Shown in pieces: positions 38,536 to 48,134 of a stretch of 64,000 bases of DNA; within the stretch, counting starts at the first letter, position 1; every line of letters begins with the position of its first letter. Source of the DNA: Candidatus Nitrospira allomarina. Lineage in GTDB: Bacteria > Nitrospirota > Nitrospiria > Nitrospirales > UBA8639. A model generated the notes under the pieces. That model did not search any database, was not told where the DNA came from, and saw nothing but the letters and a program-made list of their open reading frames with translations. The position numbers and the translations under genes were made by a program. The DNA lies in contig NZ_CP116967.1 of the NCBI RefSeq assembly GCF_032050975.1, forward strand, positions 3,159,001 through 3,223,000. The letters run 5' to 3'.

Positions 38536-39148
38536 ATGGTCATTGATTCTTTAGTTCTGGCAACCGGGAATCGGCATAAAGTTGAGGAAATTCAGTCCAT
38601 TCTCAATGATGTGGGCATACCCATGCTCACCTTGAATGAATTTCCTGATTTTCCGGCTGTTAATGAAGATGGGCTTACCTGTCAGGCCAATGCCGTGAAA
38701 AAGGCCGTGGCCACAGCCAAATATACCGGACACTGGGCCTTGGCGGACGATACCGGGTTGGAAGTGGATGCGTTACAGGGACGTCCAGGGGTTTATGCGG
38801 CCCGATACGCCGGCGAGCATGCAACATACGAGGATAACTGTCAAAAACTGTTGCAGGAATTACACGGGGTGCCTTCGGACCAGCGAACCGCCCGTTTTAT
38901 CACCGTGGTGGCCCTGGCCAACCCGGATGGTGAGACGGAAACGGTTGAAGGCGTGTTAGAGGGAATTATTACCCAGGAGTTTCATGGAACGGGTGGATTC
39001 GGGTATGATCCAGTATTCTATGTTCCTCAATTAGGAAAAACACTAGCCGAGATGACCTTTGCAGAAAAAAATCGAATCAGCCATCGCGCTCAAGCGGTGA
39101 CCAATGCCAAGAGTCTTCTCACCACACATCGCCATCTAGCACAAGAGT

Positions 39149-39171
<23 letters not shown>
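38536..39171 (+). CDS. rdgB: XTP/dITP diphosphatase RdgB
   Basis: About 211 residues. Hydrolyses non-canonical purine triphosphates. Opening [13 protein letters not shown], catalytic region [15 protein letters not shown], and [13 protein letters not shown], then [11 protein letters not shown], are all present. The ATG at 38536 fits the family start and lies 14 bases after the rph stop; the frame extends upstream inside rph. The stop TAG lies inside tRNA-Pro: the last seven codons overlap the tRNA by 23 bases and encode a tail not expected in the family. Confidence 0.95.
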
Positions 39172-39227
<56 letters not shown>

Positions 39228-39505
39228 TACTCAGGTAAGACACCCTCTCCTGGTATCACGCCAAAGTTTTTAACAGCAAACTTTTCGCCTCTCGCTTAGT
39301 TGAATGGACCAGTCTGAACAAACCATGCGTTGTGTCTGTATGACTCCTCCAACTTTATCTCGTATGTTGAGGACGAAAGAGATCGCTCGCTCGCAGTCGT
39401 CTAGCTAATTGAGGTAGGATGACACTGTCTGGACTTGACCAGCCGTGATTTCATCATCTGCTGGATCTTGAGGGTTCAATCCATACACAAAAACGCTCAC
39501 CAGTC

Positions 39506-40240
39506 ATGTCTACTCTTTCTACTCATACCGTTCGGTCTTCCATTTTCGCTAAGTATCAACCGATCATTGATCTCACCACAAATCGTATCGTTGGCTGTGA
39601 AGCCCTTGCCCGGTGGCGAGCGGATGGCGGACGTGAGATCAGTATAGAACCCGTCATTGACGAGTTCGAATCGCAGGAAGACTTAGCCTTAGAGTTAACC
39701 ACCTGTATGTTTGCCTGTCTTAAAGCGGATTTAGGCACCCTGCTGCTCGAACATCCCACGTTTTCAGTAAGCGTGAATTTGCCCCCCATTGTGATGGGGA
39801 AAAACAAGATCTTGCCGGTGCTGGAAAAATTAGGTTTGATACCCCATCTCCCACAGCTCACCGGGGAAATCACTGAACGGCAAGCACTCAATGAGAAAGG
39901 CCGGGATGCCATCCGCCTGGCTCGGCAATTGGGTGCCAAAGTGGCCATTGATGACTTCGGCACCGGGCATTCAGGACTGCAACAACTCATTGACTTGGAA
40001 GTGGATACCCTTAAAATTGACCAATCCTTTATTCAGCAGTTGGGAACCAATGTTGCGGCGGAACGTCTGGTGCGTGGGATTGCAGCCTTGGCCACTATTC
40101 TCAAGGTGGATATTGTTGCCGAGGGCATTGAGACCCCGGAACAAGCGGACTTTCTTCGGGCTATCGGGATTGAAAAGGGGCAAGGGTGGTTGTGGGCGAA
40201 AGCCCTTGACGCCCATGAATTGTATGCGTGGTTGGACTAG
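39506..40240 (+). CDS. Stand-alone EAL-domain c-di-GMP phosphodiesterase
   Basis: 244 residues, only an EAL domain, no sensor or membrane segment. Catalytic motifs look intact: EAL at 32-34 (CEALARW), the Asn in SVNLPP, GEITERQAL, the DDFGTGHS pair of Asp, Lys in TLKIDQSF, Glu in VAEGIET and GQG near the end. An active phosphodiesterase that lowers c-di-GMP is therefore likely. It follows tRNA-Pro by about 280 bases. Confidence 0.92.
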   Translation: MSTLSTHTVRSSIFAKYQPIIDLTTNRIVGCEALARWRADGGREISIEPVIDEFESQEDLALELTTCMFACLKADLGTLLLEHPTFSVSVNLPPIVMGKNKILPVLEKLGLIPHLPQLTGEITERQALNEKGRDAIRLARQLGAKVAIDDFGTGHSGLQQLIDLEVDTLKIDQSFIQQLGTNVAAERLVRGIAALATILKVDIVAEGIETPEQADFLRAIGIEKGQGWLWAKALDAHELYAWLD

Positions 40241-40453
40241 CGCTGCCAAGTGTCGTGTACGTTCATAAGCAAAGAGGAATCGCTCTTCCATTAAGGGTCT
40301 GGATTGTTTGTTGGGAAGTTCTTCCCGCTGCCTCTTGACGGTAAGCCGACAGGACCTTCTTCATTTCATCTTGGTTGGGAAATTTCTTCGCCTAGCAAAC
40401 AGGTGTATTGAAAAGCTGACGTGTGGCAGGAATGGACCGAAGCGGTAAGTGAC

Positions 40454-40482
40454 TTTACCGGGCTTTTAGCCTGGTCTATACT
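40454..40482 (+). promoter_or_regulatory. Candidate sigma-70 promoter
   Basis: TTTACC (40454-40459) and TATACT (40477-40482), 17 bases apart. It is placed well to transcribe the dihaem cytochrome gene beginning at 40533, about 45 bases downstream of the predicted start point. Confidence 0.35.
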
Positions 40483-40532
40483 CAGCAACTATCAATCAGC
40501 GTTAGTTGATCGGTAAGAAGAATGGGGTATTT

Positions 40533-41423
40533 ATGGTCCGCACAGGTCTTTCTGCATGGAGACTTCCTGTCCTTCTCCTTGCTCTTTTAATCGTGGTGCT
40601 TTTTTCGCCATTCCAATTGGCCTTTGCAGGTGGAGCTGAAGGCAATCCTGTGAAGGTGACGGATGTCACCCACGGAGATCCCGCCGCGAAGTTCTTACAC
40701 AGGGGTACTCTTCCATCGGTCGATGATGTTCCTGCAGGCCCAAAGGGCGAGGCCATTCGGTACGGATTTGAACTTATTGTCCACACGCAGCAGCATTTAA
40801 AAGAGTATGTCGGAAACAGTCTGACATGTCAGAATTGCCACCTTGGTGCCGGGCGAACTCCCCATGCCGCCCCCTTCGTAGGGCTGTATTCCCTATATCC
40901 CATCTATCGAACAAAGAATGACAAGGTCACGACCCTCGAAATGAGAATTAATTCCTGCTTCCGACGAAGCATGAACGGCAAGCCTCTTCCATATGACAGC
41001 AAAGAGATGACGGCACTGGTTAGTTACATGGCCTGGCTGTCTGAGGGAATTCCAGTTGGGATTGAAATTCCAGAACGCGGGTTCCCACGCATTGAGCCAA
41101 CCCGGCCGCCGGATCCAACCCAAGGAAAGAAGCTGTTTACGGCGAAGTGTGCGGTGTGTCATGGGCTTCATAGCGAAGACACCGCGGTTGCTCCTCATTT
41201 ATGGGGTCCATATTCTTTTAACAATGGGGCTGGTATGGCACGAATTCCCACGCTGGCCGCATTCATCAGGCACAACATGCCGCGAGACCAGGGAGACACG
41301 CTCACGAAGGATGAGGCCTATGATCTAGCCGCATTTATTTTAAGCCAACCTCGTCCGGATTTTCCCGATCGAATTCATGACTATCCGAAAGGGCATGACC
41401 CGGACAAGGCACCACTGTTCTGA
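40533..41423 (+). CDS. Dihaem c-type cytochrome, TsdA (thiosulfate dehydrogenase)-like
   Basis: About 296 residues. Signal peptide to about residue 32, first haem CQNCH at 99-103, second haem CAVCH at 206-210. Between them lies INSCFRRSMNGKPLPYDS, with Cys142 in the place where TsdA-type enzymes have the unusual Cys ligand to haem 1. TsdA oxidises thiosulfate to tetrathionate (or the reverse). The fold is also shared by SoxA-like proteins. ATG at 40533 begins a standard signal sequence; TTG at 40506 is the longer alternative. Confidence 0.88.
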   Translation: MVRTGLSAWRLPVLLLALLIVVLFSPFQLAFAGGAEGNPVKVTDVTHGDPAAKFLHRGTLPSVDDVPAGPKGEAIRYGFELIVHTQQHLKEYVGNSLTCQNCHLGAGRTPHAAPFVGLYSLYPIYRTKNDKVTTLEMRINSCFRRSMNGKPLPYDSKEMTALVSYMAWLSEGIPVGIEIPERGFPRIEPTRPPDPTQGKKLFTAKCAVCHGLHSEDTAVAPHLWGPYSFNNGAGMARIPTLAAFIRHNMPRDQGDTLTKDEAYDLAAFILSQPRPDFPDRIHDYPKGHDPDKAPLF

Positions 41424-41545
41424 TCCAGAATCAATAGGGCCTGGCCCCTTCAGGTGAGAACCAACCTGATCTCTTGCCAATGATTTTTACAAGCCAATTG
41501 AACGACCTGCCTCGTGTCCTCGAAGGACATTCCGCCATGACAGCA

Positions 41546-43138
41546 TTAAAATGTTAATGTCGTGGAAACATAGAAATACGTTGAATTCTTGTTATTGGGT
41601 TTTCCCGGTTGTTGCAGGTTTTCAATGAAACTTCCTTTCAATAAATACGCTAAGCCCGTTTCAAATACCACGTTTTCTGTCGCGATCCAATGAGCTCGTG
41701 CCTCGAAGTGTTGTCCCAGAAATTTTCCGGCTTTGCCAGAGCGATCTTGTAGGCCCGTCCCGACCCATTGGTCCTTGGCCTGGGCAAGCCAGAAAAAACG
41801 ATGCGCCACAAAGAAGGAAAAATCCTTACTGGGTGTCAGGTGCAGACGATAACCGGGCGAGTTGATATTCGAACGACGGAAGGGGCCCCAAATACCAGCC
41901 GGATTTAATTCGAAGTTCACACCTCCAAAGAGGGTATCGAATCGTTGATCCTTATTGTCGTTGGGATTGCGGTCACCGCTGGCATAATCATATTGGACCA
42001 AAAATCGGGGAGTCCAAGGGATATCGAAGGTATAGCCGACCTCCACATGCTGGAAATGGGCAAAATGATCAAGCGTCTGAGCGCTCCCGGGTGCTTCCGC
42101 CAGATTCCCGAATTGCCAGATTGATTCAATTTCGTAATCCATCTGTCCTACGGCATTCGGTTTAAAGACGCGTAACCCCGGTGTCTGGAAATGACGCCTT
42201 CGACTGTCGGTATTGGGGGGGCGATCTGTTTCATTGAGAAAATACACATACAGATCGGTTTGGAGCCAGGAGATCTGTCGCTGCCCAAGAAAAAATCCCC
42301 AGAACATCGTTCCGTGTTCTTCAGTATCGCCTTTATTTTCAAATTGGAAAACCGGTTCGACGACAAAGCTTCGGAGATGTAATTTCTCTTCTCCCAGCGC
42401 CAAATGGAGGCCGGTGAATGAAACCGGGACATTCCGGAAGTTTCCTCTTCTGATTAATCGTCGGTTACCGAAATCCATGGTGAAACGCCCAACCGTGAGT
42501 TCGGCCGGGACTCCGAGTCCGAGGAGATTCGACGAGCCCAAGCCTCCATAGAGTTGGAGGATGTCTGTTTGATCTTCAGTCCCGCTCGGAATTGTGGATC
42601 CGTTGTCGGTTAGGAAGGCGCGGGCATCGATAAATTCCGTAAAGAAACGGATCGGATCATATCGGATTCCCAATCGCACGAGGGTATGAAGGGGAAGCTG
42701 CTGATCGCTGCCAACCTGATTGAGGCGAAACGGCTCATTATAGGTTTCGTACCGCGTGCGATGTTCAACCCCCAGATGCAACCATCGAGGTCCGTCAATC
42801 GTGTTTTCGATGGTGAAAGGACTTTTTCGCAGCACGCGTATTGATCCATCAGGTCGCATGATCGCACGCTGCTCGGTGGTTCCTTGATCTAAAATTTCCC
42901 GGTTTAATCCCGGAGACGCTTCATCGGGTTGACCTGACTGGTTGGCGGGCGTTGTGTCAGAGAGGGCTCCAATCAGAGGGCCCCCTTCAGTTCCTCCAAC
43001 TGCAGTAACTTGAATGAAAGATAGGAGCACGGCGATCGCGGAGCCGATCAAGACCGTCGTTCCGGCTTTCCGTACTACCTCAAACACGCCAACATAACTT
43101 TCTTGGCCCGATAGGGCCGATGGAAGGTAATGGGCCAC
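41546..43138 (-). CDS. Outer-membrane beta-barrel porin of the Alginate_exp family
   Basis: 530 residues. An N-terminal hydrophobic signal (about residues 28-50) is followed by a low-complexity stretch and a barrel with alternating strands, aromatic girdle residues and a C-terminal Phe (STTLTF). The start LHLGVEHRTRYETYNEPFR matches the Alginate_exp signature. In Nitrospirota many such proteins occur with no alginate genes, so the cargo is unknown. It is convergent with the TsdA-like gene and divergent from the copper oxidase. Confidence 0.85.
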   Translation of the reverse strand: MAHYLPSALSGQESYVGVFEVVRKAGTTVLIGSAIAVLLSFIQVTAVGGTEGGPLIGALSDTTPANQSGQPDEASPGLNREILDQGTTEQRAIMRPDGSIRVLRKSPFTIENTIDGPRWLHLGVEHRTRYETYNEPFRLNQVGSDQQLPLHTLVRLGIRYDPIRFFTEFIDARAFLTDNGSTIPSGTEDQTDILQLYGGLGSSNLLGLGVPAELTVGRFTMDFGNRRLIRRGNFRNVPVSFTGLHLALGEEKLHLRSFVVEPVFQFENKGDTEEHGTMFWGFFLGQRQISWLQTDLYVYFLNETDRPPNTDSRRRHFQTPGLRVFKPNAVGQMDYEIESIWQFGNLAEAPGSAQTLDHFAHFQHVEVGYTFDIPWTPRFLVQYDYASGDRNPNDNKDQRFDTLFGGVNFELNPAGIWGPFRRSNINSPGYRLHLTPSKDFSFFVAHRFFWLAQAKDQWVGTGLQDRSGKAGKFLGQHFEARAHWIATENVVFETGLAYLLKGSFIENLQQPGKPNNKNSTYFYVSTTLTF

Positions 43139-43507
43139 GTTCCTTGCGACATGTCAACAAGGCATCTATTCCCGACATGGTTGTATGACGGAGCCATTCT
43201 TCATAACGCAATTCGTCTGGAGGGTCCTTCTCTCCCCACAATGGGGAGTCGAAGTCAATGTCCGAAGGATATCTGAGTCTATTTTTGGTGGGATGCCAAG
43301 TCAATGAGGCCATGTCAGAATAAGGATGATTGGGTTGTGGAGGTGGACACATGCCTCTGTCTTGGCCGGTGCCCTTAATTACTCTGGAGCGTAAGAACAC
43401 CCTTTCATTGAGTCCTGTAAATCCTTATGATGCTCACCTAATGAAGCGGTGGATCTCATGCGTGGTGCAATCCACAGCGCCCGTATGCGCATGAGCTAAC
43501 CAGGAAA
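43139..43507. other. Divergent intergenic region between porin and oxidase genes
   Basis: No convincing gene. A short minus-strand frame reaches 43400 but runs into the porin gene in another frame, so I do not call it. Promoters for both neighbours should be here. The notable content is the pair of inverted repeats just before the oxidase gene, listed separately. Confidence 0.45.
43449..43495 (+). promoter_or_regulatory. Two overlapping hairpins upstream of the copper oxidase
   Basis: GTGGAT (43449-43454) pairs with ATCCAC (43470-43475); CTCATGCG (43455-43462) pairs with CGCATGAG (43488-43495). The two stems interlock, so one RNA could form only one at a time. As DNA, the second pair could be an operator. 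They end 12 bases before the ribosome site. Confidence 0.45.
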
Positions 43508-43513
43508 AGGAGG
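43508..43513 (+). promoter_or_regulatory. Ribosome binding site deciding the oxidase start
   Basis: AGGAGG ends one base before the first ATG (43515) but seven bases before the second in-frame ATG (43521). The spacing strongly favours 43521. Confidence 0.75.
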
Positions 43514-43520
43514 CATGGCG

Positions 43521-44441
43521 ATGGGACTGAAATCGTGGTGGGACAAGTGGCTCCGGCCTATTCACCTCACCGGTTGTATGCTGTTGGCGATGGCACTTGA
43601 TGGAACGGCACTCGCCAAAACGCAGCCGGTCAGAGATTTTACGGTGGTTGTTCAGGAAAAGACCATTGAACTGTTAGGCCAACCCAAAAAAGAAGTGACC
43701 GTCTGGGCATTTGGATTTGAAGGTCAGGAAGCCACGGTTCCGGGTCCGGTTATTCGAGTACCCATGGGGACCAGGGTGCGAGTCCATTTTAAAAATACGC
43801 ATGTGTTGCCTCATAGTATGCACTTTCATGGGGTACACCCCTTCAATATGGATGGGAACGGTATTCGGGAATTGGGCAAGGAACAGTTACAGATGCCCCG
43901 AGAGAGCTACACCTATGAATGGACTCCGGCTGCACCAGGTTATTACCTCTACCACTGTCACTTCGATACGGCTAATCATATGGACCATGGGATGTATGGT
44001 TTTTTTATTGTAGAAGATCCTGCCTGGCCTAAGGTGGACCGCGAAATACTGACAGTTTGGGACGAGTGGGACATAGATGGCGATGGACGGTACGACACGC
44101 ATACGATCAATTCCAAATCCACGCCGGACGAAGAACCCTTGACCGCCAAGGTTGGAGAGACGGTTCGCCTCGTTATGGCCAATGTCGGTGCAGAGGTCCA
44201 TGCGCCCCATATGCACGGTGTTAAATGGACCGTTCTTGACCCGGATGATCTGACTCCCATTGACAAGGATTACAATGGGGTCGTCAGCCTGGCTTCCGCT
44301 CAGATAAAAGTGGTCGAATTCGTCCCATCAAATTTGGGCACGTGGCTCTTCCATTGCCATGTGTTGCCCCATGTGGCGGATGATGGACTCTATCATCGAG
44401 GAATGCTCACCCGGCTCAACGTCCTGAAAGGACCATCGTAA
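43521..44441 (+). CDS. Two-domain multicopper oxidase, apparently type A
   Basis: 306 residues with a signal peptide to about residue 33. Domain 1 (about 35-170) has HSMHFHG (98-104) and HCHFDTANHM (145-154); domain 2 (about 175-306) has HAPHMHG (227-233) and FHCHVLPH (277-284). Each domain keeps the HCH cysteine of a type 1 copper site, which in the two-domain family marks type A. Such enzymes work as trimers with trinuclear copper between subunits. A loop DIDGDGRYD (184-192) looks like a single calcium loop. Nitrite reductases of the NirK type are close relatives, but NirK keeps type 1 copper only in domain 1. Substrate unknown; periplasmic. Confidence 0.9.
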   Translation: MGLKSWWDKWLRPIHLTGCMLLAMALDGTALAKTQPVRDFTVVVQEKTIELLGQPKKEVTVWAFGFEGQEATVPGPVIRVPMGTRVRVHFKNTHVLPHSMHFHGVHPFNMDGNGIRELGKEQLQMPRESYTYEWTPAAPGYYLYHCHFDTANHMDHGMYGFFIVEDPAWPKVDREILTVWDEWDIDGDGRYDTHTINSKSTPDEEPLTAKVGETVRLVMANVGAEVHAPHMHGVKWTVLDPDDLTPIDKDYNGVVSLASAQIKVVEFVPSNLGTWLFHCHVLPHVADDGLYHRGMLTRLNVLKGPS

Positions 44442-44597
44442 ACGGTTCAGCCGAAAATTCGCTCTGTCATCGCCGGGTAAACTGAGTTTCGGCTTTGGTC
44501 TGACATTCGGATCCTGTCCCTCATATAGGGCCAGGAAAATCTCCAGGTGAATAATCTCTCTATGGTCGTGAGATTGGCCTGACTCTTATTTTTTCAT

Positions 44598-45224
44598 CTA
44601 ATTATTTTCAAATATCGGCGGTGAGGCCTCCATATCGGTTTCTCTCCAGTTGAAAAAGAAAAATGCCGTATAAACAGTTTGCGTCACCGATCCTACCTGC
44701 GGCTCGGTTGAGAGCACAAAACGACCGGATGCTCTGTCGAAAATATCAAAATAAAAGCGCACATAGCCCTGGCTTTTCACACGTTTATAGAAAGCCAATT
44801 CGGGTGTGGCTATGGGAAATATCGTTGCCTGAGTGGCCGGTAGCCCCAACAACCTCGCGTTTTGGGTCGTCCCTATAGACTCAACGATTAAATGCACACG
44901 ATAGGTTGCATCCTCTTCTTCTTCCCGAATGATCACTCCCTGTTTTCCTAGCCAACCGGCCACGACCTGCCTCATGTGATGATTGATGGCATCTCCATTT
45001 AAACTCTGGTCCACCCTCAGATCTGTAGCGGTCAGGAGGATTGATGCTTCTTTGAGAAAGCCCACATCATAATTCTTCAGGCCTTTGTTGATTGCTGAGC
45101 TGAATAACAATTGCTCGGTGGGTGTCAGGGGATCCGTCGCCTTTTTTGATGGTATGGCGCAGCCGGACAGACTCAGGATTAGCCAACAAATCATGATGCT
45201 TCGCACGGTCTTTAATCTGTTCAT
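44598..45224 (-). CDS. Lipoprotein of unknown function
   Basis: 208 residues. Signal ending LSLSGC (Cys22), a helical first third, then a beta-rich part with YRVHLIVESIGTTQNARLLG and GYVRFYFDIFDRASGRFVLS, and a hydrophobic YTAFFFFNW near the C terminus. It resembles conserved lipoproteins found near envelope genes, but I cannot name the family with certainty. It is the first of several exported unknowns up to 47.6 kb, all on the minus strand. Confidence 0.8.
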   Translation of the reverse strand: MNRLKTVRSIMICWLILSLSGCAIPSKKATDPLTPTEQLLFSSAINKGLKNYDVGFLKEASILLTATDLRVDQSLNGDAINHHMRQVVAGWLGKQGVIIREEEEDATYRVHLIVESIGTTQNARLLGLPATQATIFPIATPELAFYKRVKSQGYVRFYFDIFDRASGRFVLSTEPQVGSVTQTVYTAFFFFNWRETDMEASPPIFENN

Positions 45225-45430
45225 CTTCCCTTACTTCCTCAATTTAGAGTGATTGTCCAACTTCGTCTTGCCTCAAACGAAAACGATAGGCATGTGCCAG
45301 AGTTTCGAAGTTTCTTGCAGAGCAGTAAAAATGTTGAAAAGGCCAAGGCTAAACCTACTAATCATTACCCCCGTTACTTGCTGCGACTCATTTTAATGTC
45401 CCAACTATGCTTTGGATAAACCGGTCTCCG

Positions 45431-46084
45431 CTAAATGGCATCGCAGTCCGCGAGCAACTCTTGAATCGTTTTGTCCACCCCCTTGCCCGGCAAAACGTCG
45501 ACCCAGCATGGCTGATCAGCGCCGGCAATACATTGCTGCATGTCTGCCCAATGTGCGACCTGGGTTGATTGAGTTCCCGATGCCATTTGCATGAGGAACG
45601 TCCATGAGCCACGCTGTTTGACGAGTTCGCCGGTGCCAGTCGTAATGGTTGGGCTTTTCGGGCCGGGAAGCTCCGTTATGCCATTGAAGGAGATTTCCAC
45701 TCGCCCGCCTGGTTGACCTGGTGTACTCGGTGGTCCAGGTGTCACCGAGCCGATCATGTATTGACAGAGAGGAGGCTGGCCTTCAAATTTGACAACTACA
45801 GGCCCGAAGAAAAATCCGTCATCGAATTTCTCGATATGCCAGACCGTCTGGTCATCAATTGGCACAGTCGTATTTGGATTGCTGGGATCATCCGTGTCCC
45901 ACGTGTAGGCCTTAAGATACTCAGATGGCACGTACCAGTAGGTGCCGCCGTTTTCTCCCAGCCAGGCCCACTGAGAAGATTGTGGCTTCGAATCTCCACC
46001 CTTTGCCGTGGATTCACCATAGAATGCGGTGACCAAAATGACCGCACACGACACCATGGCAACAAGATGTTTCGATGGTAACAT
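45431..46084 (-). CDS. Exported protein of unknown function
   Basis: 217 residues with a signal peptide (HLVAMVSCAVILVTAFYG). The mature part has YWYVPSEYLKAYTWDTDD near the start, a Pro/Gly linker (PGPPSTPGQPGG) and a C-terminal stretch with cysteines (Cys185, Cys192 and Cys214 roughly). A total of four mature cysteines suggests disulfides. The gene follows the Cys-rich gene by 108 bases on the same strand. No family recognised. Confidence 0.75.
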   Translation of the reverse strand: MLPSKHLVAMVSCAVILVTAFYGESTAKGGDSKPQSSQWAWLGENGGTYWYVPSEYLKAYTWDTDDPSNPNTTVPIDDQTVWHIEKFDDGFFFGPVVVKFEGQPPLCQYMIGSVTPGPPSTPGQPGGRVEISFNGITELPGPKSPTITTGTGELVKQRGSWTFLMQMASGTQSTQVAHWADMQQCIAGADQPCWVDVLPGKGVDKTIQELLADCDAI

Positions 46085-46192
46085 TTCGTTTCCGTCCTTT
46101 TCAGAGCAAATCTTTTATTTGTCCTTGTTGGATACCGTCCCTCTACATCCAGACTATGTTCGCGGAATCATTTAGGCGTTCCGGACAGCGAA

Positions 46193-47639
46193 TTAGTTTC
46201 CACAGAGGGTGTGATTAATTTCGCATTGGGTCATAATGCCGGCGCTGGTCTGTTCGGCATTGAGGTTCACGATCGCCGCATTTGTCTGGTCGTTGATATT
46301 ATCGCACCCACAAATTTGGCTGGCACAGCAACTACATTCGGCTAGTGCCTCGACCAACGTGATTTCTGTCAATCCATTCATATCCTGGATGCCGCTGCAG
46401 GCCTCTCCCAATAACTGAGCTTCAGTTTGATGGTCCGGCGGGGGGCCGTTCTGTCCGATCCCCACGGTGGTGCATAAGGTTGCATCGCAGGAATACCCCA
46501 ACTGAATGTTGGGATCATTGGGATTATTTTCGTTGCTTGATTCATAATAACCGCAGACACTTTGACAGAGCGCCCCATCAGGATCCAATTTTGTAGTCTG
46601 TTTCCGGGTTGAACAGAGGGCATCCACTATCCCCAGGTGAATCAGGTATGCAGGGGAGGTCGGTGAGTATTATTGGGCCACCGGCGGGGTTATACGCTGC
46701 CGACCAGACATTGTCGCCTCGTCCATGGCGCTTTTTGGCACGGGAGGAAGTGGTGACGGGAGGCGGGTCGTTTGCGTTGCAACTTTGATCTCCTTGACCA
46801 ATTTGGAACGGTCCATCATAGACCGGACATTTGCACTCCACAAGGTTACGGCCGGCCGCATCTTTTTCTCCCGTGCGGTAGCAAGGCGCTGTCATGCAAC
46901 CCGCATAGACACCTTGATCCCTTCTATCTGTACACTCTGTCGAAGTGTCTTCTCCCATGCTGACGTAATCGCGTTTGTACCGTTCTGAATACACGGATAT
47001 CAGGTCGGCGCCGGGAACCAGTAAATTGGTATTGATCGCTTCACATACCGGTGGGATTCTTCCGCTATTCAGGCATTCTGCTCCTTGTTCTCCGCAGGCT
47101 TCAACTGTTTCCTGATAGATATCCAAATTGGAAATGGCATGAATATCGACGAGGTAGGACATCTTAGGAGATACCTCATCAGTAGAGATTTCGAAACACG
47201 TGCAATTAGCCAATGTTCCATCAGGGGAAAGCGTGCAGGGCAAAGAGGGGTTTTCATCACTATTCCCTGTCGGGGCATCGGGGCCTGAGTAATAGCACAG
47301 GGCATAAGAAAATGGTCTGCCGGATGGCGGGGTACATTGCAGAAAATTCGCTGCGGACGTCCAGACATTCGCATACGCAGGACCAAAATCTGTGGTTACC
47401 GTATCATTGAAAGTATATACATCACTGAGTCTCACGCCACGGAGGATCGACTTACTATATCGATGTCCATAGTTACTGGGATTGGTCTTTGAAGAAATCC
47501 CGTCACGGTGATCCCTGTCGCCGGCATAGAGATCATTGCCATTCGCCAGCATGATACCCAAAAGAATACTCAATCCGAGAAATAAGTGGCTCGCTTCCCG
47601 CCAACCCAAGCCTAAACTGATGAAGTGTTTCATATTCAA
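46193..47639 (-). CDS. Cysteine-rich exported protein, unknown, with a +1 frameshift
   Basis: Two adjacent frames join into one protein of 481 residues if one base is removed from the T4 run at 46589-46592 (A4 on the coding strand): the first reads ETDYK to a stop, the second continues KLDPDGALCQSVCGYYES. Start has a hydrophobic export signal (SHLFLGLSILLGIMLANG). The joined protein has 28 cysteines, in spaced pairs (CTCF, CKCP, CSCCASQICGC), with no CxxCH haem site. It may be a disulfide-rich secreted protein. I recognise no family. A DsbA-like gene is divergent, about 500 bases away. Confidence 0.75.
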
Positions 47640-48134
47640 CCTCCATTCCGGACATTCCTAAGCCACAAATTCTAGCGCTTCGAAATGCTTCCGGTTTTTG
47701 TGGATCACTTTCTTAATGATCTTTCTACAGCTTTTTTCCTTGTAAACGGATCGTAGGCTTCGAATCCGATGCGCACCAGGATTTTTTTCTATACAATACT
47801 CATCAGGCTTTTCCTGTTGGTATATTGCCGTTTATCCGCAATTGTGCAACGCATCTGATGTGATGCCTTCCCTGTAAGTTCATCTATCTGACCGGAATAA
47901 ACCGGATTTTTAATCGGTCGGCAGGAAAAGTCAAGGAAATTCTCGTCGAGCTCGCTTTCCCGTGGTTGTGTAATCGGTGATGAACAATCTCATTGAATCC
48001 CTCGATCTTCAGCCCATGATTTGTTACCTTCTCTTTGAGAGTGGGTTTTAATCGAGGTGGGTTGTAATAACATTTGCACGGCAGGCTGTGCGATGAATGG
48101 GCAACTCTTTATTGCAAGCTATGAAAAGGCGGAC
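47640..48134. other. Divergent intergenic region, no gene seen
   Basis: About 495 bases between the Cys-rich gene and the DsbA-like gene. No convincing reading frame, tRNA or hairpin with T tract. It must hold two divergent promoters, but I could not choose convincing boxes. Confidence 0.45.

Noticed and set aside
43080-43400. Minus-strand frame of about 100 codons upstream of the porin gene
   Set aside because: It overlaps the porin start region in another frame, has no ribosome site and no family signal.
43704-43740. Dockerin partner for the cohesin secretin in the copper oxidase
   Set aside because: Only one calcium-like loop (DIDGDGRYD) is present, inside the oxidase fold; a dockerin needs two.
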